In this document: one piece after another, positions 43,847-52,061 of the stretch | How positions within the stretch are numbered: position 1 is the first letter of the stretch | Layout of the letters: each line of letters begins with the position of its first letter | The notes under the pieces: model-generated | Databases searched by the model: none | The model's input: the letters and a program-made list of their open reading frames with translations, nothing else | Told to the model about the DNA's origin: nothing | Assembly (NCBI GenBank): GCA_004020315.1 | Contig: SAQG01000042.1 | Span: 1-52,126, forward strand | DNA: 52,126 nucleotides | Origin: Mesorhizobium sp. | GTDB lineage: Bacteria; Pseudomonadota; Alphaproteobacteria; Rhizobiales; Rhizobiaceae | Direction of reading: 5' to 3' | Made by a program: the position numbers and the translations under genes

Positions 43847-44749
43847 TCAGTTGAGATCGGAACGGGGGTCGAATGCGTCGCGCAGGCCATCGCCGATGAA
43901 GTTGATGGCGAGGACGGTGAGCACGAGCACGGCACCGGGAAACATCCATTGCCAAGGATACTGCTCGAGCACCACGGTGGAGCGGGCGAGATTGAGCATG
44001 TTGCCCCAGCTGGCTTCGGGCGGCGCGATGCCGAGGCCGAGGAAGGAAAGGCCGGCTTCGAGCAGAATGGCGTTGGCGATCTGCAGCGTGGCGTAGAGGA
44101 CAAGAATGTCTATGCAGTTCGGCAGGCCGTGACGGAACAGGAGATGCGGCAGCCCCGCCCCCATGCCGCGGGCAGCGACGACGAAGTCACGCTCGCGCAG
44201 CTCAAGCAGCCGGGCGCGCACCATGCGCGACAGCACCGGCCATGAGAGTAGCGAGATCACCAGGATGGTCGGCGCGATGCCGGTGCCGGCGATCGAAGCG
44301 AGCACGAGCAGGAAGATCACCGGCGGCAGCGTCATTGCGAGATCGACGAAGCGCATCACCGTGCCGTCGACAACACGCCCGCCAAAACTGGCGACGGCGC
44401 CGACCAGGAAGCCGATGACGATTGAGATAGCGACGGAGCAGACGGCGACCAGCAGCGAGATCCGCCCACCTTGCAGCAGCCGGGCCATGACGTCGCGGCC
44501 GACGCCGTCGCTGCCCAGCCAATGAATGGCGGACGGTCCCTTATTGATCGCCCTGAGATCGATGGCATTGGGGCTGAACGGCCACCACAGGGGATAGGTC
44601 GAAACCGCCAGCAGGATCGGGATGACGATCAGCAGACCGGCGCGTGCCGCACGATTCTCAAAGAAGCGGTCGAGCGCGCGGCGGAGCGGTCCTTTGGTTT
44701 GTGGCACAGCTGTCGGGTCGACTGTCGGGTCTGGCGCGGTGATCGTCAT
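43847..44749 (-). CDS. ABC transporter permease (DppC type)
   Basis: A 300-residue inner-membrane permease. After a proline-rich cytoplasmic N-terminus (to about residue 36) come about six membrane segments. The family motif GSDGVGRDVMARLLQGGRIS and the coupling loop RDFVVAARGMGAGLPHLL are present, as is SFLGLGIAPPEASWGNML. The ATG at 44749 overlaps the upstream permease stop (GTGATG); the GTG one codon before is an alternative. A 17-base gap separates it from the DapA-family gene. Confidence 0.9.
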   Translation of the reverse strand: MTITAPDPTVDPTAVPQTKGPLRRALDRFFENRAARAGLLIVIPILLAVSTYPLWWPFSPNAIDLRAINKGPSAIHWLGSDGVGRDVMARLLQGGRISLLVAVCSVAISIVIGFLVGAVASFGGRVVDGTVMRFVDLAMTLPPVIFLLVLASIAGTGIAPTILVISLLSWPVLSRMVRARLLELRERDFVVAARGMGAGLPHLLFRHGLPNCIDILVLYATLQIANAILLEAGLSFLGLGIAPPEASWGNMLNLARSTVVLEQYPWQWMFPGAVLVLTVLAINFIGDGLRDAFDPRSDLN

Positions 44750-45708
44750 CACGACACCTGAATGCGCGGGTCGACGACGGCATAGACGACGTCTGTCAGG
44801 AGATTGACCAGAATGACGCAGATACCGATTACCAGGGTGGCGCCCATGATCACCGGGTAATCCCTTGTGCCAACGGCGTTGACCAGCAGCAGGCCCATGC
44901 CCGGCCAGTTGAACACGCTTTCGAGGAAGATGGCGCCGCCGATCGCGATGCCGACCGTCGAGCCGATCAGGGTGATGACAGGCAAAAGCGCATTGCGGGT
45001 CGCGTGCTTGATGATCACCCAGAATTCGCGCACTCCCTTGGCGCGCGCGGTCCGCACATAATCCTGGTTGAGCACTTCCAGCAGTGACGCGCGCATGTAG
45101 CGCATGATCAGCGCGGCGTGTCCGATGGACAGCAGGCAGGCGGGCAGGACGAGATGCGCGAGCACGTCCGATATGGAAAAAGGTGCGCCGGCGGTCTGCA
45201 TGCCGCCTGATGGCGCCCAGCGCAGCAGCACCGAGAAAAAGTACAGCCCGAGGAGTGCCGTCAGAAAAGCCGGGCTGGAGATGCCGATGAAAGAAACCAC
45301 CGACAGCGCGATGTCGGGCAGCGCATTACGGCGGACGGCACTGAAGATTCCGGCGGAAATGCCGAGCACGATGGCGATGGCCAGGCCCGTGCCCATCAAC
45401 AGCGCGGTTGGGCCGACGCGCTCCATGACCAGCGGCAGCACGGCAACGCCGCCGCGTTGGATCGAATAGCCGAAGTCGCCGCTGAGCGCAGCGCGAAGCC
45501 AGGCGAAGTATTGCACGGGAAGCGGCCGGTCGAGCCCAAGCCGGTCGCGCAGGACTTCGAGGTCGGAAGCAGACATCGGGCTGGACGGGTTGATATACGC
45601 GTCAATCGGATCGCCGGGCGCCAGTCGCAGAAGGACGAAGATGAGAACGCTAAGGGCGACCAGCATCAACAGTCCTGTAGCGCTGCGGCGGGCAATGAAA
45701 CTCAGCAT
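44749..45708 (-). CDS. ABC transporter permease (DppB type)
   Basis: A 319-residue inner-membrane permease that opens MLSFIARRSATGLLMLVALS, the usual DppB-type beginning. RLAPGDPIDAYIN and the coupling loop YVRTARAKGVREFWVIIKHA (in part) are conserved, and about six membrane segments are visible. The start at 45708 is preferred on family grounds; an ATG 12 codons upstream (45744) with AAGGGG is a good alternative. It is followed by the overlapping DppC-type gene. Confidence 0.9.
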   Translation of the reverse strand: MLSFIARRSATGLLMLVALSVLIFVLLRLAPGDPIDAYINPSSPMSASDLEVLRDRLGLDRPLPVQYFAWLRAALSGDFGYSIQRGGVAVLPLVMERVGPTALLMGTGLAIAIVLGISAGIFSAVRRNALPDIALSVVSFIGISSPAFLTALLGLYFFSVLLRWAPSGGMQTAGAPFSISDVLAHLVLPACLLSIGHAALIMRYMRASLLEVLNQDYVRTARAKGVREFWVIIKHATRNALLPVITLIGSTVGIAIGGAIFLESVFNWPGMGLLLVNAVGTRDYPVIMGATLVIGICVILVNLLTDVVYAVVDPRIQVS

Positions 45709-45786
45709 TGGCTGTCCCGTAGTGGTGAGCGGAGCCGGCATCATGCCGGCCCCTTACAGGTGGACTGGAGTCGCCCGCCAGCGTTG

Positions 45787-47373
45787 TTACTGGATATCCC
45801 AGCGTTCCGGGTGAGCCGCATAAGGACCGCCGGCCGGCGCCGGCGTCCAGACAAAGTCACGGAGCTTGTTGGAGGCGACGCCATAGCGGTTGGCCACCCA
45901 TAATGTCGCCCAGGGCAATTCCTTGTTCATCACCTTGCAGACTTCCTGCCAGGATTTATCGATCTTGGCCGGATCGGTCTGGGCGAGTGCAGTGTCCAAT
46001 GCAGCGCTCAGATCGTCGAACTCGATGCGCATGGTGTTGAAGCCGGCCGGCGGGATTTGGGACTTGTTGAGACCCGGGCTGATGCCAGCCGGATTCGGAC
46101 CGTTCTGCAGGCCGGCATAGACCATCGCAAACGCGTTCCAGTCCGGCGTACCTTCCTTGTAGACGATGCCGTTATAAGTCGGCGTATCGACGACGCGCGG
46201 CACCACATTGATCCCGACCTCAGTCAGCATCGACTGGATGGCCGCCATCACATTGGCCGCTTGCGGCGAGCCGTAATAGGTCAGCAAGGTGATCGGCTTG
46301 TCGCCATTGATCTTGTCCCAGCCCGCCTCTGCAAGCAGAGCCTTGGCCTTTGCCGGATCGTAGGCATAGGGTTCGAGGCCTTCGGGAAGCAGATGCGGCG
46401 CGACGTAGCCGCAATTGGCCGGTTTGGCCGCCCCGCCATAGAGGCTCTCGATAATGGCATTGCGATCGATCGCGTACATGATCGCCTGGCGGACGCGAAG
46501 ATCTTTGAAGAGCTCGACCTTCTGGTTGAGGCCGATATAGTTGACCACATAGGAGGCGCCCTCGATCACCTTGAAATTGCTGTCGCTCTTGAAGGATATG
46601 GCATCGTCGGGCTCGACATAGGTGAACTGGATTTCGCCGGCGCGCAGCGCGGCAACGGCGGCGGCCGGGCTCTCGAAATATCGATTGATGAGCACATCGA
46701 CCTTCGGCTTGCCGCCGCGATAGTCGTCATCCGCGGCCAGCTCGACATACTGATCGCTGACATAGCGCTTGAACTTGAAGGGGCCGGTGCCGACAGGAGT
46801 GGTGGACCACCAGGTGCTTGTGGCCAGCGACTCCGGTGGCATCCCGGCCAGGGCATGCTCCGGCAGGATCATCACCTGCGAGAGAATGGACAGGAAGGAG
46901 CCGTTGGGCTTCGACAATTTGACGACCACGGTGCGATCGTCCGGCGCGTCGACCGAGGCGATATCGCCGAGACGCGCGGCAAACAAACTGCCGGACGCTT
47001 TATTCCTGGCGAGCTCAAGCGTAAACTTGACGTCCTTGGATGTGAACGGCTTGCCGTCGTGCCAGGTCTCTTGGACAAGGTTGAACGTATAGGTCAGCTG
47101 GTCGTCGCTGACCTTGTAGTCCTTGGCCAGATCGCCTTCGAGTTCGGTCAGTTCGGCGTTGTAGATGACCAGCGGTTCAAAATAGGTGCTGAGCCAGGTA
47201 AAGCCGCCGGTCGCAGCCAGCGGATTGAAGTTCTTGGGAAAGCCTCCCGGGCCGACGTCGAAGCCCCCGGTTATAGTCTTGGCGTCCTGTGCCTGGACGC
47301 TGGTAGCCAGGCTGATGCCGCCGAGCAGTAGGCCGGTGACGGCCAGATGACGAGCTATGGTCTTGATGCGCAT
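45787..47373 (-). CDS. ABC transporter substrate-binding protein (family 5)
   Basis: A 528-residue periplasmic binding protein of the DppA/OppA type. The signal peptide ends near residue 28 (SVQA before Q), with no lipobox cysteine. The family signature is LTYTFNLVQETWHDGKPFTSKDVKFTLE (in part) at about 93-120. GGGAGGA precedes the ATG. It defines the solute of the minus-strand importer, but family 5 specificity is not readable. It resembles the binding protein at 30283-31797 only at family level. Confidence 0.92.
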   Translation of the reverse strand: MRIKTIARHLAVTGLLLGGISLATSVQAQDAKTITGGFDVGPGGFPKNFNPLAATGGFTWLSTYFEPLVIYNAELTELEGDLAKDYKVSDDQLTYTFNLVQETWHDGKPFTSKDVKFTLELARNKASGSLFAARLGDIASVDAPDDRTVVVKLSKPNGSFLSILSQVMILPEHALAGMPPESLATSTWWSTTPVGTGPFKFKRYVSDQYVELAADDDYRGGKPKVDVLINRYFESPAAAVAALRAGEIQFTYVEPDDAISFKSDSNFKVIEGASYVVNYIGLNQKVELFKDLRVRQAIMYAIDRNAIIESLYGGAAKPANCGYVAPHLLPEGLEPYAYDPAKAKALLAEAGWDKINGDKPITLLTYYGSPQAANVMAAIQSMLTEVGINVVPRVVDTPTYNGIVYKEGTPDWNAFAMVYAGLQNGPNPAGISPGLNKSQIPPAGFNTMRIEFDDLSAALDTALAQTDPAKIDKSWQEVCKVMNKELPWATLWVANRYGVASNKLRDFVWTPAPAGGPYAAHPERWDIQ

Positions 47374-47414
47374 GGTTTTCCTCCCTTGGCATTGTCAGGT
47401 AGTTCGGCTTTGAG

Positions 47415-48146
47415 TCAGGTGGTTCGGTTTTTCGCGATGACTTGCTGAATCCCCCTGTAGTGGTCGTCGAGACGCTGACGCGCCCGGTCGACGTCCTTGG
47501 CGGCGACGGCCTCGACGATCTCGTGATGGTCGCGCCACGTCGCCAGCGGTGTCGGATTGTCGAGGCTGGTGAAGTTCGAGGCCTTGTTGAACGCCACCCA
47601 GAAGATGTCTATCAGCGCGCTCAGCATGTGATTGTTCTGGCAGCGGAACAGCAGCTGATGGAATTGCTGGTCCTCTTCGGCAAAGCTCTCCTGGCGCTCG
47701 GCGCGCCGCCGCATGCTTTCAGTCAGCTGGCGCAGCGCAGCGATGTCTTCGGCGCTGATCATTTCGATGGTCTTGGCGATGAGGCCGGTTTCAAGGACGC
47801 GGCGGATCTCACGCAGCTCCTCGACGTCGCGCAATGAATCCTGCAGGCCATATGCCAGGTTATCCAGCAAGGGCTTGAACGAGAACTCCTTGACGAACAC
47901 GCCGATGCCGCGACGCGTCTCCAGAATGCCGATCGACTCCAGCGCCTTGATCGCTTCCCGCACCGAGTTGCGGCCGACGCCGAGCCGTTGCGCCAGGAAC
48001 GTCTCCGGAGGCAAGGGATCCCCCGCCTTGAGCTTGTTGCTCTGGATATAGTTCCTAAGGCTCTCCTGCACGCTGACGTGAAGCAGCGGCGGTCGAGTCA
48101 GCGGCTCGATCGATTTGGGTTCCGAGATCGACTTGGCTTCCGGCAT
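47415..48146 (-). CDS. FadR-subfamily GntR regulator, first gene of the importer operon
   Basis: A 243-residue regulator. The winged helix (about 20-90) has LPPETFLAQRLGVGRNSVREA and the wing ETRRGIGVFV; the FCD ligand domain follows (LREIRRVLETGL, DQQFHQLLF, HHEIVEAV). The start at 48146 is selected for GGGAG five bases upstream; longer frames run into the palindrome region. Only 41 bases separate it from the binding-protein gene, so it probably heads that operon. The 20-bp palindrome upstream is its likely operator, controlling both divergent operons. Confidence 0.88.
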   Translation of the reverse strand: MPEAKSISEPKSIEPLTRPPLLHVSVQESLRNYIQSNKLKAGDPLPPETFLAQRLGVGRNSVREAIKALESIGILETRRGIGVFVKEFSFKPLLDNLAYGLQDSLRDVEELREIRRVLETGLIAKTIEMISAEDIAALRQLTESMRRRAERQESFAEEDQQFHQLLFRCQNNHMLSALIDIFWVAFNKASNFTSLDNPTPLATWRDHHEIVEAVAAKDVDRARQRLDDHYRGIQQVIAKNRTT

Positions 48147-48217
48147 TTTGCTCCCAGCGCCGCTGCAATCGCGTCCGGTGGCGCGCTGCAAAGCGGTCGA
48201 TGCTTGTAGCATAGCGA

Positions 48218-48237
48218 CTTGTAGGATATCCTGCAAG
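48218..48237. promoter_or_regulatory. 20-bp operator palindrome between the divergent operons
   Basis: CTTGTAGGATATCCTGCAAG is a palindrome with one mismatched pair (T against G at positions 5 and 16) around a perfect AGGATATCCT core. A half-site CTTGTAG repeats at 48203-48209. It lies 72 bases before the GntR gene and 18 bases before the oxidoreductase gene. Confidence 0.75.
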
Positions 48238-48254
48238 CAAGAGGATACACCGAA

Positions 48255-49226
48255 ATGAAGATTGTCCTGGCCGGCTCAAGCCATTGGCACGCCGAGATGC
48301 ATCTTGACGCTGCACACTGTTGTGGCGCCGAAATTGCCGGCATCTGGGATGAGGACGCGGAGCATGCGCGCGCCTTCGCGATGCGTCATCATTTGCCGTT
48401 CATTGCGGATTTTGCGGAAATCCTTTCCAGCCCGCCGGACGTGGCCCTGCTGATGGGACATCCTTCGACAGTACCGGCGCGGGCGCGTGCCGTCATCGAA
48501 GCCGGCATACCGCTGATCCTGGAAAAGCCGGCGGCGAGCAGCACCGGAGCGTTGACCGCGCTGCGCAACCTGGCAAGGCAGCACCAGGCCTTTGTCAGTT
48601 TCCCCCTGCCCAACCGGTTTGGGCCGGCCGTCACTGCCTTTGAACGGCTGCGCCAGCAAGGCCGCGCCGGTGCGGTTGCGCATTGCCAGTTCCGGCTGGT
48701 CAATGGTCCGCCGGAGCGCTATGCGGCCGACGGTGTCGCCTGGGTCGTGGATCCGGCGATCGGTGGCGGCGGCGCACTGAGGAACCTCGGCATACACGGC
48801 GTGGACGCCGCGCTCAGCCTGGCAACCGGCGGACTTGGGCTGAAAGCCGTTTCGATCGAGAATCGCATTCACCGCGCCCCGGTCGAGGACCATGCGCTGG
48901 TTGTACTGGAAGACGCTGCCGGAGGCTTGTTTATCGTCGAGGCAGGATACACTTTCGCGTCGATGCGCCCCGGCGGCGATTTCGAATGGCGCATCGTCAG
49001 TGCGAATGCGACCCTCATCGACTATGGCGACCGCGCCGTCTGTGCGACGCTAGACGATGGCGCTATCGTCGAGTTGCCGATCGAATTGCCGGCGACGCGC
49101 TACCGCCTGTCCATGAGCGACACGCTCGACCGGCTGGCTCGAAAAGCCCCGCCGGCGATTTCGATCGATGACTATGTTGCGGCGATGTCGCTGATCGACG
49201 CCGCGTATGAAAAGGCAGGACGATGA
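48255..49226 (+). CDS. Gfo/Idh/MocA-family oxidoreductase, first copy
   Basis: A 323-residue NAD(P)-dependent oxidoreductase-like protein. The Rossmann start is MKIVLAGSSHWHAEMHL; the usual GxGxxG glycines are replaced (GSSHWH), so cofactor binding is atypical. The EKP motif (ILEKPAAS, about 93-100), which carries the catalytic lysine, is kept. The second domain has DPAIGGGGALRNLGIHGVDA, the expected GG...HxxD pattern. AGAGGA lies upstream. It leads the plus-strand operon opposite the GntR gene and overlaps the next gene by 4 bases. Confidence 0.85.
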   Translation: MKIVLAGSSHWHAEMHLDAAHCCGAEIAGIWDEDAEHARAFAMRHHLPFIADFAEILSSPPDVALLMGHPSTVPARARAVIEAGIPLILEKPAASSTGALTALRNLARQHQAFVSFPLPNRFGPAVTAFERLRQQGRAGAVAHCQFRLVNGPPERYAADGVAWVVDPAIGGGGALRNLGIHGVDAALSLATGGLGLKAVSIENRIHRAPVEDHALVVLEDAAGGLFIVEAGYTFASMRPGGDFEWRIVSANATLIDYGDRAVCATLDDGAIVELPIELPATRYRLSMSDTLDRLARKAPPAISIDDYVAAMSLIDAAYEKAGR

Positions 49227-50218
49227 TTGGGATAGGCATTATCGGAGCGGGCGATTTCGGCGCGGCCCATGCAAGGGCAATCAAGGAAGTGCACGGCCTG
49301 CATCTCGTCGCATCGAGCCGCGGGAATAACGATGCCCTGGCCGGCTTCACCAGAGAACACGGTGGTCGCGGCTATACCGACTGGCGCAAGCTGCTGGACG
49401 ACAACGATGTTGACGCTGTCCTCATCGCCAGCCCTCACCATCTCCATGCCGAAATGGCGATCGGCGCGGCAAACGCCGGCAAGCACATCATGCTGGAAAA
49501 GCCGATGGCGCCGACGGCGGCGGCCTGCGATGCGATCAATGCCGCCGTGGCCGCCGGTGGCGTGAAGCTGATGATCGCTCAACTCATGCATTTCGCCCTG
49601 CCCTGCATGGCAGCCAGGCAAATGCTGGAGGAAGGAGCGCTCGGCCGGCCCCTCATCGGATCGAGCTGGATCATCAAGCTGTGGATGGAGCACAATCGCC
49701 GCGATTGGCATCTGCGCAAGACAACCGGTGGCGGCATGCTGCTGACGGCCGGCATTCATGCGCTCGACCGCCTGGTCTGGCTGATGGATGACGACGTCGT
49801 GTCGGTGAGCGCGATGCTCGGCGCCAAGTTCCATGACCAGGAAGCCGACGATACCGCCCTGCTCGGGCTGCGCTTCGCCGGCGGTGGACTCGGCCAGGTG
49901 CAAAGCGTCGGCTATCGCAATGGCGCGACCACCTACGCCATGGACCTGGTCTGCGAAAAGGGAACGCTGCGCATCGACGTGGACCGCGGCACGATGCTGG
50001 GGCGCGATACGGTCTGGACCGAGCTGCCCGATTCGTTCGAGCCGAACTGGATGCACCGCGCGCTGGTGCGCGAATGGAGCGCGATGCGCGATGCCATTGC
50101 GGACGACAAGCCGGTGCCGGTCGACGGTGCCTATGGACGCAAGATCATCGCCATCATCGAGGCCGCCTTTGCGTCGAACGAAACCCGGCGCGAGCACGAG
50201 ATCACCGGTGCCCGCTGA
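49223..50218 (+). CDS. Gfo/Idh/MocA-family oxidoreductase, second copy
   Basis: A 331-residue oxidoreductase with a standard nucleotide motif, GIIGAGDFGAAHARAI (about 5-20). The EKP motif is MLEKPMAP (near 90-97), and TTGGGMLLTAGIHALDRL supplies the catalytic H/D pair. Family enzymes oxidise or reduce sugar and inositol carbons. It is clearly distinct from the first copy, so the two may act on successive intermediates or form a heteromer. Its start overlaps the first copy (ATGA); its stop overlaps the next gene start region. Confidence 0.9.
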   Translation: MIGIGIIGAGDFGAAHARAIKEVHGLHLVASSRGNNDALAGFTREHGGRGYTDWRKLLDDNDVDAVLIASPHHLHAEMAIGAANAGKHIMLEKPMAPTAAACDAINAAVAAGGVKLMIAQLMHFALPCMAARQMLEEGALGRPLIGSSWIIKLWMEHNRRDWHLRKTTGGGMLLTAGIHALDRLVWLMDDDVVSVSAMLGAKFHDQEADDTALLGLRFAGGGLGQVQSVGYRNGATTYAMDLVCEKGTLRIDVDRGTMLGRDTVWTELPDSFEPNWMHRALVREWSAMRDAIADDKPVPVDGAYGRKIIAIIEAAFASNETRREHEITGAR

Positions 50219-51158
50219 ACCGGACGACCATCTGACTCACTTGCCCGCACATGCGCCGCGCGGCGTCTGGGGCGCGGTGATGCTGGCCATCGACGATCGC
50301 GGAGCAATCGACTGGCAGGCGACGGAAGAGACGATCGCGCGGCTCTGCGCATCAGGTCTCGATGGCATCTATTCCAACGGCACGGCCTGCGAATTCCACT
50401 GCCAGACCGAATCCGAGTTCGACCGTCTTTGCGACCTGGTTGCCGCGATAGCCGGCCGCGCGCGCCTGCCCTTCCAGATCGGCATCAGCCAGTCCAATCC
50501 GCGCGTCGCGCGCGAGCGGCTGATGCGGGTATCGGCGCTTCGCCCGGCGGCAGTGCAATTCACCTTGCCCGACTGGTGGCCGCCCAGCGACGACGAGATC
50601 ATGCGCTTCGTCGGCGGTCTTTGCGAGACTGCGCCTGACATGCCGCTGGTGCTCTACAATCCACCGCACGCCAAGCGCCGCCTGACGCTCCAAGGCATCG
50701 CGAGGCTGCGTGCAGCCGTGCCGTCGCTGGTCGGCGCCAAGCTGCCGGGCGGCGATGCCAGCTGGTACGTCGACATGCGCCGCGAACTGCCGGGATTTTC
50801 GGTCTTCGTGCCCGGCCATACGCTGGCGACGGGAATTGCCCAAGGCGCCCACGGCAGCTATTCCAATGTTGCCTGCCTCAACCCCAAGGGCGCCGTGATG
50901 TGGTGGCAGACAATCCGCACCGATGCGGCAGCCGCTGCCGAGGTCGAGACGCGCATCCAGGCCTTTCTCGCCACCCACGTACTGCCTTTTCGCGCTCGCT
51001 ATGACGTCAGCGATGCGGCGCTCGACAAAGCGATGGCCGCGGCCGGCGGCTGGGCCCCGCTTGGCCCGCGACTGCTCTGGCCTTACAGCTCGGTTCCCGA
51101 CGGGGAGATCGCGACGCTGGCCGAGGCCGCACGCACGGCCTTCCCCGAATGGTGGTAG
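50208..51158 (+). CDS. DapA/NanA-family lyase, plus-strand operon
   Basis: A 316-residue aldolase or dehydratase. The Schiff-base lysine is K178 (VGAKLPGG) and the tyrosine is Y150 (VLYNPP). The GTTGE-type motif reads GTACE (58-62), and the K loop lacks the usual GIKDSSGD form, so it is a divergent branch. It starts at GTG 50208, inside the end of the preceding gene; internal ATG at 50279 would cut the conserved GVWGAVML strand. With the two oxidoreductases it forms a three-gene operon under the same palindrome as the importer operon. Confidence 0.82.
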   Translation: MPAEPDDHLTHLPAHAPRGVWGAVMLAIDDRGAIDWQATEETIARLCASGLDGIYSNGTACEFHCQTESEFDRLCDLVAAIAGRARLPFQIGISQSNPRVARERLMRVSALRPAAVQFTLPDWWPPSDDEIMRFVGGLCETAPDMPLVLYNPPHAKRRLTLQGIARLRAAVPSLVGAKLPGGDASWYVDMRRELPGFSVFVPGHTLATGIAQGAHGSYSNVACLNPKGAVMWWQTIRTDAAAAAEVETRIQAFLATHVLPFRARYDVSDAALDKAMAAAGGWAPLGPRLLWPYSSVPDGEIATLAEAARTAFPEWW

Positions 51159-51203
51159 TGACCCGTCGATTAATAGAGTGCGCCTGCCCGCCCTGATTCA
51201 AAA

Positions 51204-51256
51204 GGAACAACGATGGCCTTGTTCCGGATTTGACGCATGACGGACTCGTGTCATGC
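51204..51256 (+). promoter_or_regulatory. Tandem 7-bp stem-loops before the HAD gene
   Basis: Two perfect stem-loops of the same size follow each other: GGAACAA/TTGTTCC (51204-51225) and GCATGAC/GTCATGC (51235-51256), each with a 7-bp stem and an 8-base loop. The second ends 7 bases before the ATG and could mask the ribosome site. Function is unproven. Confidence 0.5.
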
Positions 51257-51263
51257 TGGACCG

Positions 51264-52034
51264 ATGACAAGGGGTGTACTGCTGGACCTCGCAGGCGTCA
51301 TCTATGATGGCGAGACCGCCATACCACGCGGGATTGACGCCGTCGCGCGTTTGCGCCAGGCCGGTTTGGCCGTACGCTTCGTAAGCAATACCACGCGCTC
51401 GTCGAAACAGGGGGTTCTCGAACGTCTGGAGGCGATGGGACTCACCGTTACCAAGGCAGATGTTTTCACGCCGGCGCATGCTGCTCGCGAATGGCTGCTT
51501 CGCAATGGCTGTGCGCCACACTTGTTGGTTAACCCTGGCCTTGCGCCGGATTTTGACGAACTGCCGGATCGCGACAAGCGCGCCGTCATTGTCGGCGATG
51601 CCGGCGACGCCTTCACATATGCGGCGTTGAATGACGCGTTCCGCGAGCTGAGCGCGGGGGCCGAATTGCTGGCCCTTGCCACCAACCGGACGTTTCGGGA
51701 CGCCGACGGCGGGCTCAGCCTCGATGCAGGGCCATTCGTCGCGGCATTGGAATTTGCCTCCCTGAAGCGCGCAATCGTTCTCGGCAAGCCCTCGTCGGCA
51801 TTCTTTCTGTCGGCGCTGGTAAGCATGGACTGTCCGCCGGATCAGGCGATCATGGTTGGCGACGACGCCGAGGCCGATATAGCTGGCGCCCTGCGCGCAG
51901 GACTTTCGGCCGCATTACTGGTGCGGACAGGCAAATACCGACAGGGTGATGAGAAACGGTTTGATCCGCGCCCGACCGCAACCGTCGCCGATCTCGCGGC
52001 GGCAACCGACTGGATCATTGCGCGCCGAGACTGA
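51264..52034 (+). CDS. HAD-IIA hydrolase (LHPP/NagD-like)
   Basis: A 256-residue HAD phosphatase of subclass IIA. The nucleophile is D8 in LLDLAGVIYDG; the usual second aspartate of DxD is alanine (A10), as in LHPP-type members that have serine there. Motif II is FVSNTTRSS, motif III is LGKPS, and motif IV is VGDDAEADIAGA, which keeps the metal-binding aspartates. The cap domain lies between motifs II and III. Family members hydrolyse phosphohistidine, pyrophosphate or sugar phosphates; the substrate is unknown. The ATG at 51264 is preferred on family grounds to one 9 codons upstream, which lies within a stem-loop. Confidence 0.8.
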   Translation: MTRGVLLDLAGVIYDGETAIPRGIDAVARLRQAGLAVRFVSNTTRSSKQGVLERLEAMGLTVTKADVFTPAHAAREWLLRNGCAPHLLVNPGLAPDFDELPDRDKRAVIVGDAGDAFTYAALNDAFRELSAGAELLALATNRTFRDADGGLSLDAGPFVAALEFASLKRAIVLGKPSSAFFLSALVSMDCPPDQAIMVGDDAEADIAGALRAGLSAALLVRTGKYRQGDEKRFDPRPTATVADLAAATDWIIARRD

Positions 52035-52061
52035 TTGCGCGGGCTGAACCGGCCGTACAGC

